NCBI RefSeq assembly: GCF_020889705.1
Contig: NZ_JACMYP010000079.1
Span: 1-32,083, forward strand
DNA length: 32,083 nucleotides
From: Bradyrhizobium altum
GTDB taxonomy: Bacteria; Pseudomonadota; Alphaproteobacteria; Rhizobiales; Xanthobacteraceae
Direction of reading: 5' to 3'
Shown: positions 1-8,939 of the stretch, one piece after another
Numbering within the stretch: position 1 is the stretch's first letter
How the letters are laid out: every line of letters starts with the position of its first letter
The notes under the pieces: generated by a model
Seen by the model: the letters and a program-made list of their open reading frames with translations, nothing else
The model's database searches: none
What the model was told of the DNA's origin: nothing
Position numbers and translations under genes: made by a program

Positions 1-2960
1 GCCGCCGGCGCCTTGCGGCGCCGCTCGGCGATGGTGCGGCCCGGTCCGCCGTCGAAATCGATGATGAAGACGTCGTCCTTGACGACCAGCAACTGGCCGA
101 GATGCAAATCGCCATGATGGCGGATGCTGAACCCGTCGGTCTCGCGCGGCAGCAGCGCCTTGAGCCGTTCCGGCAGCATGTCGTGCTGGGCTTGCAACTG
201 ATCAGCCAGCAGCCGGTCGGCCTCTTTCAGGGAGCCGCGCCGCTGCTTCAGCGCGTCGAACACGCGCTCGGCGCGCGCCATGATCTCGTCGCTCCAGCGC
301 TGCAGATCTTCGGGCCTGGTCGGTTCGGGCGCGAAGTCCGGCAGGTCGCGGTTGCTGGCGAGCGCGATGTGCAACTCGGCGAGACGTTTTCCGCTGTGCG
401 ACAGATGGCGCAGATAAGTCGCATGATCACCGTTCTCATCGGGATTTTCGCTCGCCGCCAGCAGGCGCTGCCGCTCGACGAGGCGATCGAGGTGCGCAGC
501 GGCCACGGTCCAGAGGTCGCCTTGGTTGACCACCATGGCGTGCAGCACCGCGATCGCGCTGCGATTGTCACCCTCCACCAGTTCCGATGTGCCGAGCAAT
601 GCGGGCGTGTTGGGGAAATTGACCACTTCGGTGAGGAAGCGGCCCATCTCGATCTCCGGATTGATGCCGACCTCGAGCTTCCGGTAGATCTTGGTGACAT
701 ATTCGTTGTCGACCAGCGCGGTCGAGTGCGGCTGATCGTTCTCGAAGACGCGGATCCGCTCGGGCTGCCGGACCGGGCGGTCGGAGAAGCGGCTGGTCGG
801 CCGGAATTCGAGCTTCAGGCCCTGTTCGCCCTCGTCGACGATGAGGTTTTCCCTGAGATTGCGCAGGAACAGGCCGGTGAAGATCTGGTCGGTGGCGACA
901 TCGAGCAGCGTGCCCTCGCGCGCGCCCTGACGGACCGCGGCAAAGGCGCGCGGGTTGTAGCGCTCGCGGTCGAAGCGTACCCATTCGATCTGCATCGGCA
1001 GCACGTAGCGGCTGGTGTTGCCGCGCTCCGTGGTTTCGAAGAAGATCAGCCAGGGCCGGTTGTCGCCGATGTCGCAGAACGGGATCGCGGACACCAGCGT
1101 CGGCTGGATCGCCTTCGCGGAATGCTCCGGGTACCAGCGCGTGCGGGCGAGATGGCCGGGCAGCACGTCGTGCTCGAACACGCCACGCTCCCGCGCCAGC
1201 GACGTCCAGGTCGAACCGAGCGGCACGACCAGCGTCTCGAACTCTGGCACCGCCCGCGGCTTCACCGGCTCGGACTTGTCGCGCTCCTGCAGCTGGAACC
1301 AGTAGAAGCCGTAAGGCGCGAGCGTGATCATGTAGGGCAGCTCGCCGATCGCCGGGAAGCGCGTGCGTCCGAGCATCTCGAGCGGAATGCGATCCTTGAA
1401 GGCGGAGAGGTCGAGTTCGGTGGCCTGCGCCGAGCGCGACAGATTGGCGACGCACAGGATCGCCTCGCCCTGGTACTGGCGCACATAGGCGAGCACCGAG
1501 CGGTTCTCCGGGCGGATGAAGGTCATGGTGCCGCGCCCGAAGGCGAGCGTCGACTTGCGCACCGCGATCAGCCGCTTGGTCGCCGACAGCAGCGACGACA
1601 GGCTGCGCGACTGCGCCTCGACATTCACGGCCTCGTAGCCGTAGACCGGGTCCATGATCATCGGCGCATAGAGCCGCGCCGGGTCGGCGCGCGAGAAGCC
1701 GCCGTTGCGGTCCGGCGACCACTGCATCGGCGTCCGCACGCCGTTGCGATCGCCGAGATAGATGTTGTCGCCCATGCCGATCTCGTCGCCGTAATAGATG
1801 ATCGGCGTGCCGGGGAACGACAGCAGGAGCGAGTTCATCAGCTCGATCTTGCGCCGGTCATTGTCCATCAGTGGCGCAAGGCGCCGGCGGATGCCGACAT
1901 TGATGCGGGCGCGCGGGTCGTTGGCGTAGGTCGACCACAGATAGTCGCGCTCGACATCGGTGACCATTTCCAAGGTCAGCTCGTCGTGATTACGCAGGAA
2001 CAGCGCCCACTGGGCCGCGGCCGGAATGTCGGGGGTCTGGCGCAGGATGTCGGTGATCGGAAAGCGGTCTTCCTGCGCGATCGCCATGTAGATGCGCGGC
2101 ATCAGCGGGAAGTGATAGGCCATGTGGCATTCGTCGCCATGGCCGAAATATTCCTGCACGTCCTCCGGCCATTGATTGGCCTCGGCCAGCAGGATCTTGC
2201 CCTTGGCGTAGGCGTCGAGCTCCTGGCGCAGCCGCTTGATGATGGCATGCGTCTCCGGCAGGTTCTCGTTGTTGGTGCCGTCGCGCTCGCACAGATAGGG
2301 AATGGCGTCGAGCCGGAAGCCGTCGACGCCGGTGTCGAGCCAGCGCTTCATCACCTGGACGATGGCGCGCACCACGCGCGGATTGTCGAAGTTGAGGTCC
2401 GGCTGGTGCGAGAAGAAGCGGTGCCAGTAGAACTGGCCGGCCTCGGGATCCCAGGTCCAGTTCGACTTTTCCGTATCGGTAAAGATGATCCTTGTATCGA
2501 GGTATTTCTGGTCGGTGTCGCTCCAGACGTACCAACTGCGCGCGCTCGAATTCGGCGGGCTGCGGCGCGCGCGCTTGAACCAGGCATGCTGGTCCGAGGT
2601 GTGGTTGACGACGAGCTCGGTGATGACGCGCAGGCCGCGCTTCTTGGCTTCCTGGATGAAGCGCTTGAAGTCCTTCATCGTCCCGAAATCGGGATTGATG
2701 TCGCCATAGTCGCCGATGTCGTAGCCGTCGTCGCGGCCGGGCGAGGGATAGAACGGCAACAGCCACAGCGCGGTGACACCGAGCTCCTGCAGATAGCCGA
2801 GTTTCTCCGTCAGCCCCGCGAAGTCGCCGATGCCGTCATTGTTGCTGTCGGCGAACGCCTTGACGTGCAGCTGGTAGATGATGGCGTCCTTGTACCACAG
2901 CTGGTCCGCGGTCTCGGTCGCGACCTTCTCCTTGATGTCGACGTTGGAGAATACGTTCAT
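1..2960 (-). CDS. treS: Trehalose synthase / maltokinase fusion (TreS-Mak), 3' end outside window
   Basis: Bifunctional enzyme. The N-terminal GH13 domain interconverts trehalose and maltose, and the C-terminal kinase-like domain phosphorylates maltose to maltose 1-phosphate, the GlgE substrate. About 986 residues are visible and the frame is uninterrupted. The GH13 triad is present: nucleophile Asp218 in FRLDAIPYL, acid/base Glu260 in LLAEANQW, and Asp326 in FLRNHDELTLEM. The maltokinase catalytic loop HGDLHLGQ lies near residue 948, followed by IIDFDGGPGRTIAERRR, so only the last part of the kinase domain is missing beyond position 1. The ATG at 2960 has an AAGGAG ribosome site overlapping the glgE stop, 10 nt upstream, which indicates translational linkage. 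Family members of this fused type are usually about 1,100 residues. glgB commonly follows and would lie outside the window. Assignment is firm. Confidence 0.95.
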   Translation of the reverse strand, partial: MNVFSNVDIKEKVATETADQLWYKDAIIYQLHVKAFADSNNDGIGDFAGLTEKLGYLQELGVTALWLLPFYPSPGRDDGYDIGDYGDINPDFGTMKDFKRFIQEAKKRGLRVITELVVNHTSDQHAWFKRARRSPPNSSARSWYVWSDTDQKYLDTRIIFTDTEKSNWTWDPEAGQFYWHRFFSHQPDLNFDNPRVVRAIVQVMKRWLDTGVDGFRLDAIPYLCERDGTNNENLPETHAIIKRLRQELDAYAKGKILLAEANQWPEDVQEYFGHGDECHMAYHFPLMPRIYMAIAQEDRFPITDILRQTPDIPAAAQWALFLRNHDELTLEMVTDVERDYLWSTYANDPRARINVGIRRRLAPLMDNDRRKIELMNSLLLSFPGTPIIYYGDEIGMGDNIYLGDRNGVRTPMQWSPDRNGGFSRADPARLYAPMIMDPVYGYEAVNVEAQSRSLSSLLSATKRLIAVRKSTLAFGRGTMTFIRPENRSVLAYVRQYQGEAILCVANLSRSAQATELDLSAFKDRIPLEMLGRTRFPAIGELPYMITLAPYGFYWFQLQERDKSEPVKPRAVPEFETLVVPLGSTWTSLARERGVFEHDVLPGHLARTRWYPEHSAKAIQPTLVSAIPFCDIGDNRPWLIFFETTERGNTSRYVLPMQIEWVRFDRERYNPRAFAAVRQGAREGTLLDVATDQIFTGLFLRNLRENLIVDEGEQGLKLEFRPTSRFSDRPVRQPERIRVFENDQPHSTALVDNEYVTKIYRKLEVGINPEIEMGRFLTEVVNFPNTPALLGTSELVEGDNRSAIAVLHAMVVNQGDLWTVAAAHLDRLVERQRLLAASENPDENGDHATYLRHLSHSGKRLAELHIALASNRDLPDFAPEPTRPEDLQRWSDEIMARAERVFDALKQRRGSLKEADRLLADQLQAQHDMLPERLKALLPRETDGFSIRHHGDLHLGQLLVVKDDVFIIDFDGGPGRTIAERRRKAPA

Positions 2961-2970
2961 GACGGCTCCT

Positions 2971-4920
2971 TCAGGCGACACAGCGCAACAGCAATGCGGG
3001 ATCGCGCGCAGGATCCAGACGCAGGCGGATGCCCCCCCATTCGAGCGCATGGCGCTCGCCGTTGACAAGGTCTTCCACTTCCGTGACGGGGCGGCGGGCT
3101 TCGCCACGGCCGACCATGACGTCGCCGAGCGGAAGCCAGACCTCACGCAACTCGCCCGACAATGCAATCGCGGCCGCGATCACATTGCTCTGATCGACCG
3201 CCTCCTTGACGAAGCCGATCACGCCGCCGTCATCGACATTGATAAAGCGCAGATTGGCGAATTGTTGCAGGGCCGGATTGCCGCGCCTGATCTGGTTGAG
3301 GGCTGCGATATAGGGCTTGATGTTCCCGGCCTGGTCCCAGTCGCGAACCCTGATCTCGTATTTCTCTGAGTTGAGATACTCCTCGCGGCCGGGCACCGGC
3401 GCGTGCTCGAGCAATTCGAAGCCGCTGGTGATGCCGTAGCTGCTTGAAAGCGTCGCGGCCAGCGCGAGACGCGACTTGAACATCCAGGATTCGCCGCTTT
3501 GCAGGTGGAAGGGCAGGATGTCAGGTGTGTTGACGAAGAAATTCGGCCGAAAGAAGTCGCGATCGGGATAGGATATCAACTCGCCGAGATACTGTTCGAG
3601 CTCGAGGCGCTGCGTGCGCCAGGTGAAGTAAGTATAGGACTGCGTGAAGCCGAGCTTGGCGAGACCCTTCATCAGTTTCGGCCGCGCGAACGCCTCCGAA
3701 AGGAACAGCACGTCCGGATCGCTGTCCTGCACCTCGCGGATCAGCCATTCCCAGAATGCCAGCGGCTTGGTGTGCGGATTGTCGACCCGGAATATCTTCA
3801 CGCCCTGTTCGACCCAGAACAGCACCACATCGCGCAGCGCACGCCATAGCGCGGCCGCATCCGCGGATCCGAAATCGGGATTGATGACATCGTCCCAGCG
3901 CTGCGGCGGATGTTCGGCCGTACGCATCGATCCGTCCGGACGCCGCTTGAACCACTCCGGATGCGCGGTCACCCAGGGATGATCGGGCGAGCACTGCACG
4001 GCGAAATCGAGCGCCACCTCGAGGCCATGGGCGTGGCATGCCGCCACGAAAGCGCGGAAGTCGTCGAGCGTGCCGAGCTCCGGATGCACCGCGTCGTGGC
4101 CGCCCTCGGCCGCGCCGATCGCATAGGGGCTGCCGGGATCGCCTGGCTGCGCGATGGCGGCATTGTTGCGGCCCTTGCGATGGGTCCGCCCGATCGGGTG
4201 GATCGGCGCCAGCAATACTACGTCGAAGCCCATCGCCGCGATATCGGGCAGCCGCGCGATACAGTCGTTGAAGGTCGCGTGCAGGCCCGGTGTCTTCCCC
4301 TGGCTGCGCGGAAACATCTGGTACCACGCGCCGCTGCGGGCCCGCGGCCGGTCCGCGGTCAGGGGATAAAGCTGCGATCGCACCAGGTCGCGGCGAAACT
4401 GGCTGCCGGCCATCGCCTCACGCAATTCCGGTGCGAGCAGCGCGCCCGGCTCGCCAGTCTGCAGAAAGATTTCGCACTGCCTGATGATGATTGCGGCCGC
4501 GGCCGGGCCACCAGCCTGCGCCCGGGTCAGCATGCCCGCGCCTTCGACGGCATCCAGCGTGTGGTCGCCGCCGTCGCGCTGCTTCTGCTCGAAACGATGC
4601 CGCCAGCTGGCGAATTCGTCGGTCCAGGCCTCGATCGCGAAGCTGTAGCGGCCGGGCCGGTCGGGTACGAAGGCGCCGCTCCAGCGGTCGTCGCTGTGCA
4701 GCGTCATCGGCGCGTGTTGCCATTCGCCGTCGCCCTCATGCCGCCACACCAATGCCGCCGCGATCACATCATGTCCGTCACGGTAGATATCGGCCCACAC
4801 CTCGACAGGTTCGCCCGCGATGCGCTTGACCGCAAAGCGGCCGCCATCAACCGACGGATAGACATCGGTAATATGAAAAGTGCCGTGGGCACTCTCGACA
4901 GGCCGGGCGGTTTTGTTCAC
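2971..4920 (-). CDS. glgE: Alpha-1,4-glucan:maltose-1-phosphate maltosyltransferase (GlgE)
   Basis: Transfers maltosyl units from maltose 1-phosphate to the non-reducing end of an alpha-1,4-glucan, the polymerising step of the TreS-Mak-GlgE pathway. With the GTG start at 4920 it has 649 residues. It shows the family N-terminal beta domain (VYPSVDGGRFAVKRIAGE) and then the GH13_3 barrel with nucleophile Asp380 in KIFRVDNPHTKP, Glu409 in LFLSEAF and Asp467 in VNTPDILP. The start is uncertain: a GTG at 4974 in the same frame would add 18 residues, but these (MPPSRRRDFICLF...) do not look like the family and lie almost on the predicted transcription start. Both GTG codons have weak ribosome sites. 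treS-mak follows after 10 nt. An EcfG-like motif lies just upstream. Confidence 0.93.
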   Translation of the reverse strand: MNKTARPVESAHGTFHITDVYPSVDGGRFAVKRIAGEPVEVWADIYRDGHDVIAAALVWRHEGDGEWQHAPMTLHSDDRWSGAFVPDRPGRYSFAIEAWTDEFASWRHRFEQKQRDGGDHTLDAVEGAGMLTRAQAGGPAAAAIIIRQCEIFLQTGEPGALLAPELREAMAGSQFRRDLVRSQLYPLTADRPRARSGAWYQMFPRSQGKTPGLHATFNDCIARLPDIAAMGFDVVLLAPIHPIGRTHRKGRNNAAIAQPGDPGSPYAIGAAEGGHDAVHPELGTLDDFRAFVAACHAHGLEVALDFAVQCSPDHPWVTAHPEWFKRRPDGSMRTAEHPPQRWDDVINPDFGSADAAALWRALRDVVLFWVEQGVKIFRVDNPHTKPLAFWEWLIREVQDSDPDVLFLSEAFARPKLMKGLAKLGFTQSYTYFTWRTQRLELEQYLGELISYPDRDFFRPNFFVNTPDILPFHLQSGESWMFKSRLALAATLSSSYGITSGFELLEHAPVPGREEYLNSEKYEIRVRDWDQAGNIKPYIAALNQIRRGNPALQQFANLRFINVDDGGVIGFVKEAVDQSNVIAAAIALSGELREVWLPLGDVMVGRGEARRPVTEVEDLVNGERHALEWGGIRLRLDPARDPALLLRCVA

Positions 4921-4989
4921 GGTGATGCCGCCATTGAATAGGCAAATGAAGTCCCGGCGCCGGGAAGGAGGCACGCCAGACCCATATAG

Positions 4990-5015
4990 AAAGCCGCTCG
5001 CCGGGCAATGGTTCC
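4990..5015 (-). promoter_or_regulatory. Possible EcfG-type stress promoter for glgE-treS
   Basis: On the minus strand GGAAC (5015-5011) is followed after 17 nt by CTTT (4993-4990). The EcfG consensus is GGAAC-N16/17-CGTT, so the -35 is exact and the -10 has one mismatch at a usually conserved G. Its -35 forms one arm of the palindrome GTTCCCGGTGGGAAC, and the other arm is the -35 of the malQ promoter. Position relative to glgE is suitable. This is an inference from motif and position only. Confidence 0.4.
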
Positions 5016-5020
5016 CGGTG

Positions 5021-5045
5021 GGAACGCCGGATAGGGTAGAGCGTT
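5021..5045 (+). promoter_or_regulatory. EcfG (general stress sigma factor) promoter upstream of malQ
   Basis: GGAAC at 5021-5025, 16 nt spacer, CGTT at 5042-5045: an exact match to the consensus of alphaproteobacterial EcfG promoters controlled by the PhyR-NepR-EcfG partner switch. It is in an intergenic region, on the correct strand, and would start transcription about 70 nt before the malQ ATG. Trehalose and glucan genes are plausible members of this stress regulon. Confidence 0.7.
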
Positions 5046-5123
5046 GAACATCAACTATCCCTTTCCCGTATCAGTACAATTTAGCAACGATCCCGATACC
5101 GTTGCGAGCAAGCAGCGTGCCGA

Positions 5124-7070
5124 ATGGACCTTTACGCCAAAGCCCAGACCCTGGGAATCCAGACCGAGTATATCGATGGTAGCGGTCACCGCCGTGTGAC
5201 AACCCCCGAGGCGCTGACGGCGATCCTCGCGGCGCTGCCGCCCCAGACGCCGCGTCGGATGATCGCCGATCCCGTGGTCGTCAGAGGCGGCCATGGCGGA
5301 CAGACGCAACTCGCGGAGACGGCCCGGCTTCCGGTGCAATGGAAGCTCACCAACGGCACTGCGGTGCTCGCGCAAGGCGAGGCGCATGAGCGGAGTGTGA
5401 CGTTGCCGTCGGGCCTGCCCGAGGGCGTGCACCGGTTGCAGCTGAAGGACGCATCGGGCAGCGAGGAACTGCCGCTTCTGGTGGCGCCGGACGGCGCATT
5501 CGGCGGCGCGTTCGACCGCTGCTGGGTGATCGCGGTCCAACTCTATGGCGTGCGGTCCGCGCGCAACTGGGGCATCGGTGACTTCACCGATCTGCAAGGC
5601 CTGCTCGAATTCGCCCATCGGCTCGGCGCCGACGGCATCGGGCTCAATCCGCTGCATGCGCTGTTCGACGATCGGCCTGGCGATTGCAGCCCATACTCGC
5701 CGAACAGCCGGCTGTTCCTCAACGCGCTCTATATCGACGTCGCGAAGATTCCCGAATTCCGCGCCGATGCCGAAACCCAAGCCGCGCTGGCGCAGCTCCG
5801 CAGCCGCGACATGGTCGACTATGTCGGTGCCGCCGCGCTGAAATGGCCTGCGCTGCGCGCGGCTTTCGCAGCCTTCAAGGCCAATCCCGGCCTCGGCCGC
5901 TGGCAGGATTTCGAGGCCTATCGCAAGCAGCAGGGCGTGCTGCTGTCGCGCTTCGCCTGCTTCGAGGTGATGCGGCACAAATTCAACACGCCGTGGTGGG
6001 AATGGCCGGACGAATGGCGGCAGCCCAACGATACGGCGTGCGCGAAATTGCGCCGGGCGCGCGACACCGCCACTGAGGTCGAATTCGTTGAATTCGTGCA
6101 ATGGACCGCGGATCGGCAGCTCGGCGCCTGCCAGGCGCTCGCGCACAAGCTCGGCATGCGGGTCGGACTTTATCTCGATGTTGCCGTCGGCGTGCAGTCG
6201 GATGGCTTCGACGCCTGGAATGAGCAGGTCGCGATCTCGCGTCATCTCGGCGTTGGCGCGCCGCCCGATCCGCTCAACACCGCGGGCCAGGATTGGGGGC
6301 TTGCCGGCTTCAATGCCGCGGGCCTCGAGCAGCGCTCGTTCGAGCCGTTCAGGCAAATGTTGCGCGCCTCGATGCGCCATGCCGGCGCGATCAGGCTCGA
6401 CCACGCCTTCGGGCTGAAGCGGCTCTATCTGGTGCCGCGCGGGTTCGGCCCGGCCAATGGCGCCTATGTGCTGATGCCGTTCGAGGCGTTGCTGGCGGCG
6501 ACCGCGCAGGAGAGCGTTGCGAGCCGCTGCGTCGTGATCGGCGAGGACCTCGGCACCGTGCCCCCGGGGTTCCGCGAGCAGATGAACGGCTGGCGCATCT
6601 GGTCCTATCTCGTGATGATGTTCGAGACCGACGACCAGGGCGTGTTCCGCAACGCCGATTACTATCTGCCGAACGCGCTGGTGACGTTCAACACCCACGA
6701 CCTGTCGACCTACGCCGGCTGGCGCTCGTTCAGCGACCTCAAGACCAAGCGCGCGCTCGGGATCGATCCCGGCGAGACCGACCAGGGGCGCTGGGATGCG
6801 CTCGGCCATCTCGACGACGTGCTGCGCCGGCACGACATTCACCACAATGATTTCTATTCGGTGGTGAACTTCATGGCACGGACGCGGTCGCGGATGATGG
6901 CGGTTTCGATGGAGGATTTGCTCGGCATCGTCGAGCAGCCGAACATCCCGGGCACCGTCTACGAGCATCCGAACTGGAAACGGCGGCTGCCGGTCTCGAT
7001 CGAGCATCTCGCGTCGGCGATCGACGTCGACGCACTCAGGCGTGCAACTCGCGAGCGGTCGCACGCCTGA
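5124..7070 (+). CDS. malQ: 4-alpha-glucanotransferase (amylomaltase, GH77)
   Basis: Disproportionates malto-oligosaccharides by moving alpha-1,4-glucan chains between acceptors, releasing glucose; cytoplasmic. The protein has 648 residues, with an N-terminal extension of about 130 residues and then the GH77 barrel starting near VQLYGVRSARNWGIGDF. The catalytic residues are present: nucleophile Asp426 in IRLDHAFGL, acid/base Glu474 in VIGEDLGTVP, and Asp526 in TFNTHDLSTYAGW. The ATG at 5124 has only a weak ribosome site. An exact EcfG promoter lies about 80 nt upstream, and the GH15 gene follows after 18 nt in the same unit. It is divergent from glgE, so glucan synthesis and remodelling genes share one regulatory region. 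Confidence 0.93.
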   Translation: MDLYAKAQTLGIQTEYIDGSGHRRVTTPEALTAILAALPPQTPRRMIADPVVVRGGHGGQTQLAETARLPVQWKLTNGTAVLAQGEAHERSVTLPSGLPEGVHRLQLKDASGSEELPLLVAPDGAFGGAFDRCWVIAVQLYGVRSARNWGIGDFTDLQGLLEFAHRLGADGIGLNPLHALFDDRPGDCSPYSPNSRLFLNALYIDVAKIPEFRADAETQAALAQLRSRDMVDYVGAAALKWPALRAAFAAFKANPGLGRWQDFEAYRKQQGVLLSRFACFEVMRHKFNTPWWEWPDEWRQPNDTACAKLRRARDTATEVEFVEFVQWTADRQLGACQALAHKLGMRVGLYLDVAVGVQSDGFDAWNEQVAISRHLGVGAPPDPLNTAGQDWGLAGFNAAGLEQRSFEPFRQMLRASMRHAGAIRLDHAFGLKRLYLVPRGFGPANGAYVLMPFEALLAATAQESVASRCVVIGEDLGTVPPGFREQMNGWRIWSYLVMMFETDDQGVFRNADYYLPNALVTFNTHDLSTYAGWRSFSDLKTKRALGIDPGETDQGRWDALGHLDDVLRRHDIHHNDFYSVVNFMARTRSRMMAVSMEDLLGIVEQPNIPGTVYEHPNWKRRLPVSIEHLASAIDVDALRRATRERSHA

Positions 7071-7088
7071 CAACGCGGAGCACGGCGC

Positions 7089-8897
7089 GTGGCCTCTCGC
7101 ATCGAAGACTATGGACTGATCGGCGATTGCGAGACCGCAGCGCTGGTCGGTCGCGACGGCTCGATCGACTGGCTGTGCTGGCCGGCGTTCGATTCCGACG
7201 CCTGCTTTGCGGCGCTGCTTGGCACGTCGCGGAATGGCCGCTGGCTGCTGGCGCCCGCCGGCGAGATCAGGCAGACCTCCCGCCGCTATCGGGACGATAC
7301 GCTGATCCTGGAGACGCGGTTCGAGACCGAAGGCGGCGTGGTCGCGCTGATCGACTTCATGCCGCCGCGCGGCAATGCTTCCGACGTGGTCCGCCTGGTG
7401 CGTGGCATCAGCGGCCGCGTCAAGATGCACATGGAGCTGGTGATCCGCTTCGGCTTCGGGGTCGATGTCCCCTGGGTGAAGAAGAACCCCGACGGCGAGG
7501 GGCTGCTGGCGATCAGCGGGCAGGACATGACCGTGCTGCGCACGCCGGTCAAGACATCGGGCAAGGACCTGACCACGATCGCCGATTTCGAGATCGGCGA
7601 GGGCGATACCGTGCCGTTCGTCCTGACATATGGCGCGTCGTATCAACCGGTGCCGGAGCCGATCGATCCCGGGGCGGCGCTGAAGGATACCGAGGAATAC
7701 TGGAAGGAGTGGTGCAGCCGTTCGACCTATGACGGCAGCTACCAGCGCGGTCTCGTGATGCGCTCGCTGATCACGTTGAAGGCACTGACCTTCAGGCCGA
7801 CCGGCGGCATCGTCGCGGCACCGACCACGTCGTTGCCGGAAAAGCTCGGCGGCGCGCGCAACTGGGACTACCGGTTCTGCTGGCTGCGCGATGCCACCTT
7901 CACCCTGCTGGCGCTGATGAATTCGGGCTATACCGAGGAAGCCGCCGCCTGGCACAACTGGCTGCTGCGGGCCGCGGCCGGCGCGCCGGCCAACATGCAG
8001 ATCATGTACGGCATCCTGGGGCAGCGGCGCCTCCTGGAATGGGAAGCCGGATGGCTGCCCGGTTATGAAGGCGCGCAGCCGGTCCGCGTCGGCAATGCCG
8101 CACATGCGCAGCTGCAACTCGACGTCTACGGCGAGCTGATCGACGCCTTCCACCAGGCTCGTATGGCCAAGCTGAAGCTCGACGAGGAGAACTGGTCGCT
8201 CGAATGCACCGTCGTCAGTCATCTCGCCGACGTCTGGGACCAGCCGGATCACGGCATCTGGGAGCGGCGCGGCACGCCCAGACACTACGTGTTCTCCAAG
8301 GTGATGTGCTGGGTCGCCTTCGACCGCGCCATCAAGAGCGCGGAGCGGTTCGGCTTCAAGGGGCCGCTGGTCAAATGGCGGGTGCTGCGCGAGGCCATTC
8401 ATCGCGACGTCTGCCGGCGGGGCTTCGATCCTGGTCTCAACAGCTTCGTCGAAAGCTATGGCTCAAAGCTGCTCGACGCCAGCCTGCTGCTGCTGCCGTC
8501 GGTCGGCTTCCTGCCGCCGGCCGATCCGCGCATCCGCGGCACGATCGCGGCGGTCGAACAGCACATGATCCGCGACGGGTTCGTGCTGCGGCACGATCCG
8601 CGCGAGGTGTCCGACGAAATCCAGCCGATCGAGGGCGCGTTCCTGGCCTGCAGCCTGTGGCTTGCCGACGCCCATGTGCTGGCGGGAGATCTTGACAAGG
8701 CGCAGACCATGTTCGACCGCGTCGTCGCGGTCGCCAACGATCTCGGGCTGCTGGCGGAGGAGTTCGACTCCGGCGCCGGCCGGCAGACCGGCAATTTTCC
8801 GCAGGCGCTGACCCATATCGCGCTGATCAACACCGCGCACAATCTCAGCGCCGCCAGGGCCGATGCCGAGAAGCCGGCGGTGCAGCGGTCGACCTGA
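7089..8897 (+). CDS. GH15 family glycoside hydrolase (glucoamylase or trehalase type)
   Basis: Inverting exo-hydrolase of the GH15 family, 602 residues with a GTG start at 7089 preceded by a GGAG about 10 nt upstream. It begins with the usual bacterial GH15 N-terminal domain (IEDYGLIGDCETAALVGRDG, SIDWLCWPAFDSDACF) and continues with the (alpha/alpha)6 barrel (GARNWDYRFCWLRDATFTL). The probable general acid is Glu392 in GIWERRG and the base is Glu557 or Glu558 in LLAEEFDS. There is no signal peptide, so it should act in the cytoplasm on glycogen, malto-oligosaccharides or trehalose. Mycobacterial GH15 relatives hydrolyse trehalose, and sequence alone does not settle the substrate here. Next to malQ and facing glgE/treS, it would complete a synthesis-degradation cycle. 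Confidence 0.88.
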   Translation: MASRIEDYGLIGDCETAALVGRDGSIDWLCWPAFDSDACFAALLGTSRNGRWLLAPAGEIRQTSRRYRDDTLILETRFETEGGVVALIDFMPPRGNASDVVRLVRGISGRVKMHMELVIRFGFGVDVPWVKKNPDGEGLLAISGQDMTVLRTPVKTSGKDLTTIADFEIGEGDTVPFVLTYGASYQPVPEPIDPGAALKDTEEYWKEWCSRSTYDGSYQRGLVMRSLITLKALTFRPTGGIVAAPTTSLPEKLGGARNWDYRFCWLRDATFTLLALMNSGYTEEAAAWHNWLLRAAAGAPANMQIMYGILGQRRLLEWEAGWLPGYEGAQPVRVGNAAHAQLQLDVYGELIDAFHQARMAKLKLDEENWSLECTVVSHLADVWDQPDHGIWERRGTPRHYVFSKVMCWVAFDRAIKSAERFGFKGPLVKWRVLREAIHRDVCRRGFDPGLNSFVESYGSKLLDASLLLLPSVGFLPPADPRIRGTIAAVEQHMIRDGFVLRHDPREVSDEIQPIEGAFLACSLWLADAHVLAGDLDKAQTMFDRVVAVANDLGLLAEEFDSGAGRQTGNFPQALTHIALINTAHNLSAARADAEKPAVQRST

Positions 8898-8923
8898 TCG
8901 TGGTTTTTGCTTTGCACACGATC
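8896..8923. terminator. Possible bidirectional hairpin between convergent genes
   Basis: Arms GATCGTG (8896-8902) and CACGATC (8917-8923) are perfect inverted repeats with a 14-nt T-rich loop. They sit in the 42-nt gap between the GH15 stop and the end of the convergent HAD gene. No clean T-run follows, so terminator function is tentative. Confidence 0.35.
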
Positions 8924-8939
8924 TTCTTAGAAAGCCGCC

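Noticed and set aside
102..3065. 987-residue open frame on the plus strand opposite treS-mak
   Set aside because: Codon-register antisense shadow of a GC-rich gene; Arg/Asp/Val-rich sequence without family motifs, while the minus strand has a complete GH13/maltokinase sequence.
5055..8402. 1115-residue open frame on the minus strand opposite malQ and the GH15 gene
   Set aside because: Spans two real genes on the other strand and their gap, has no recognisable domain, and is explained by GC-rich codon bias.
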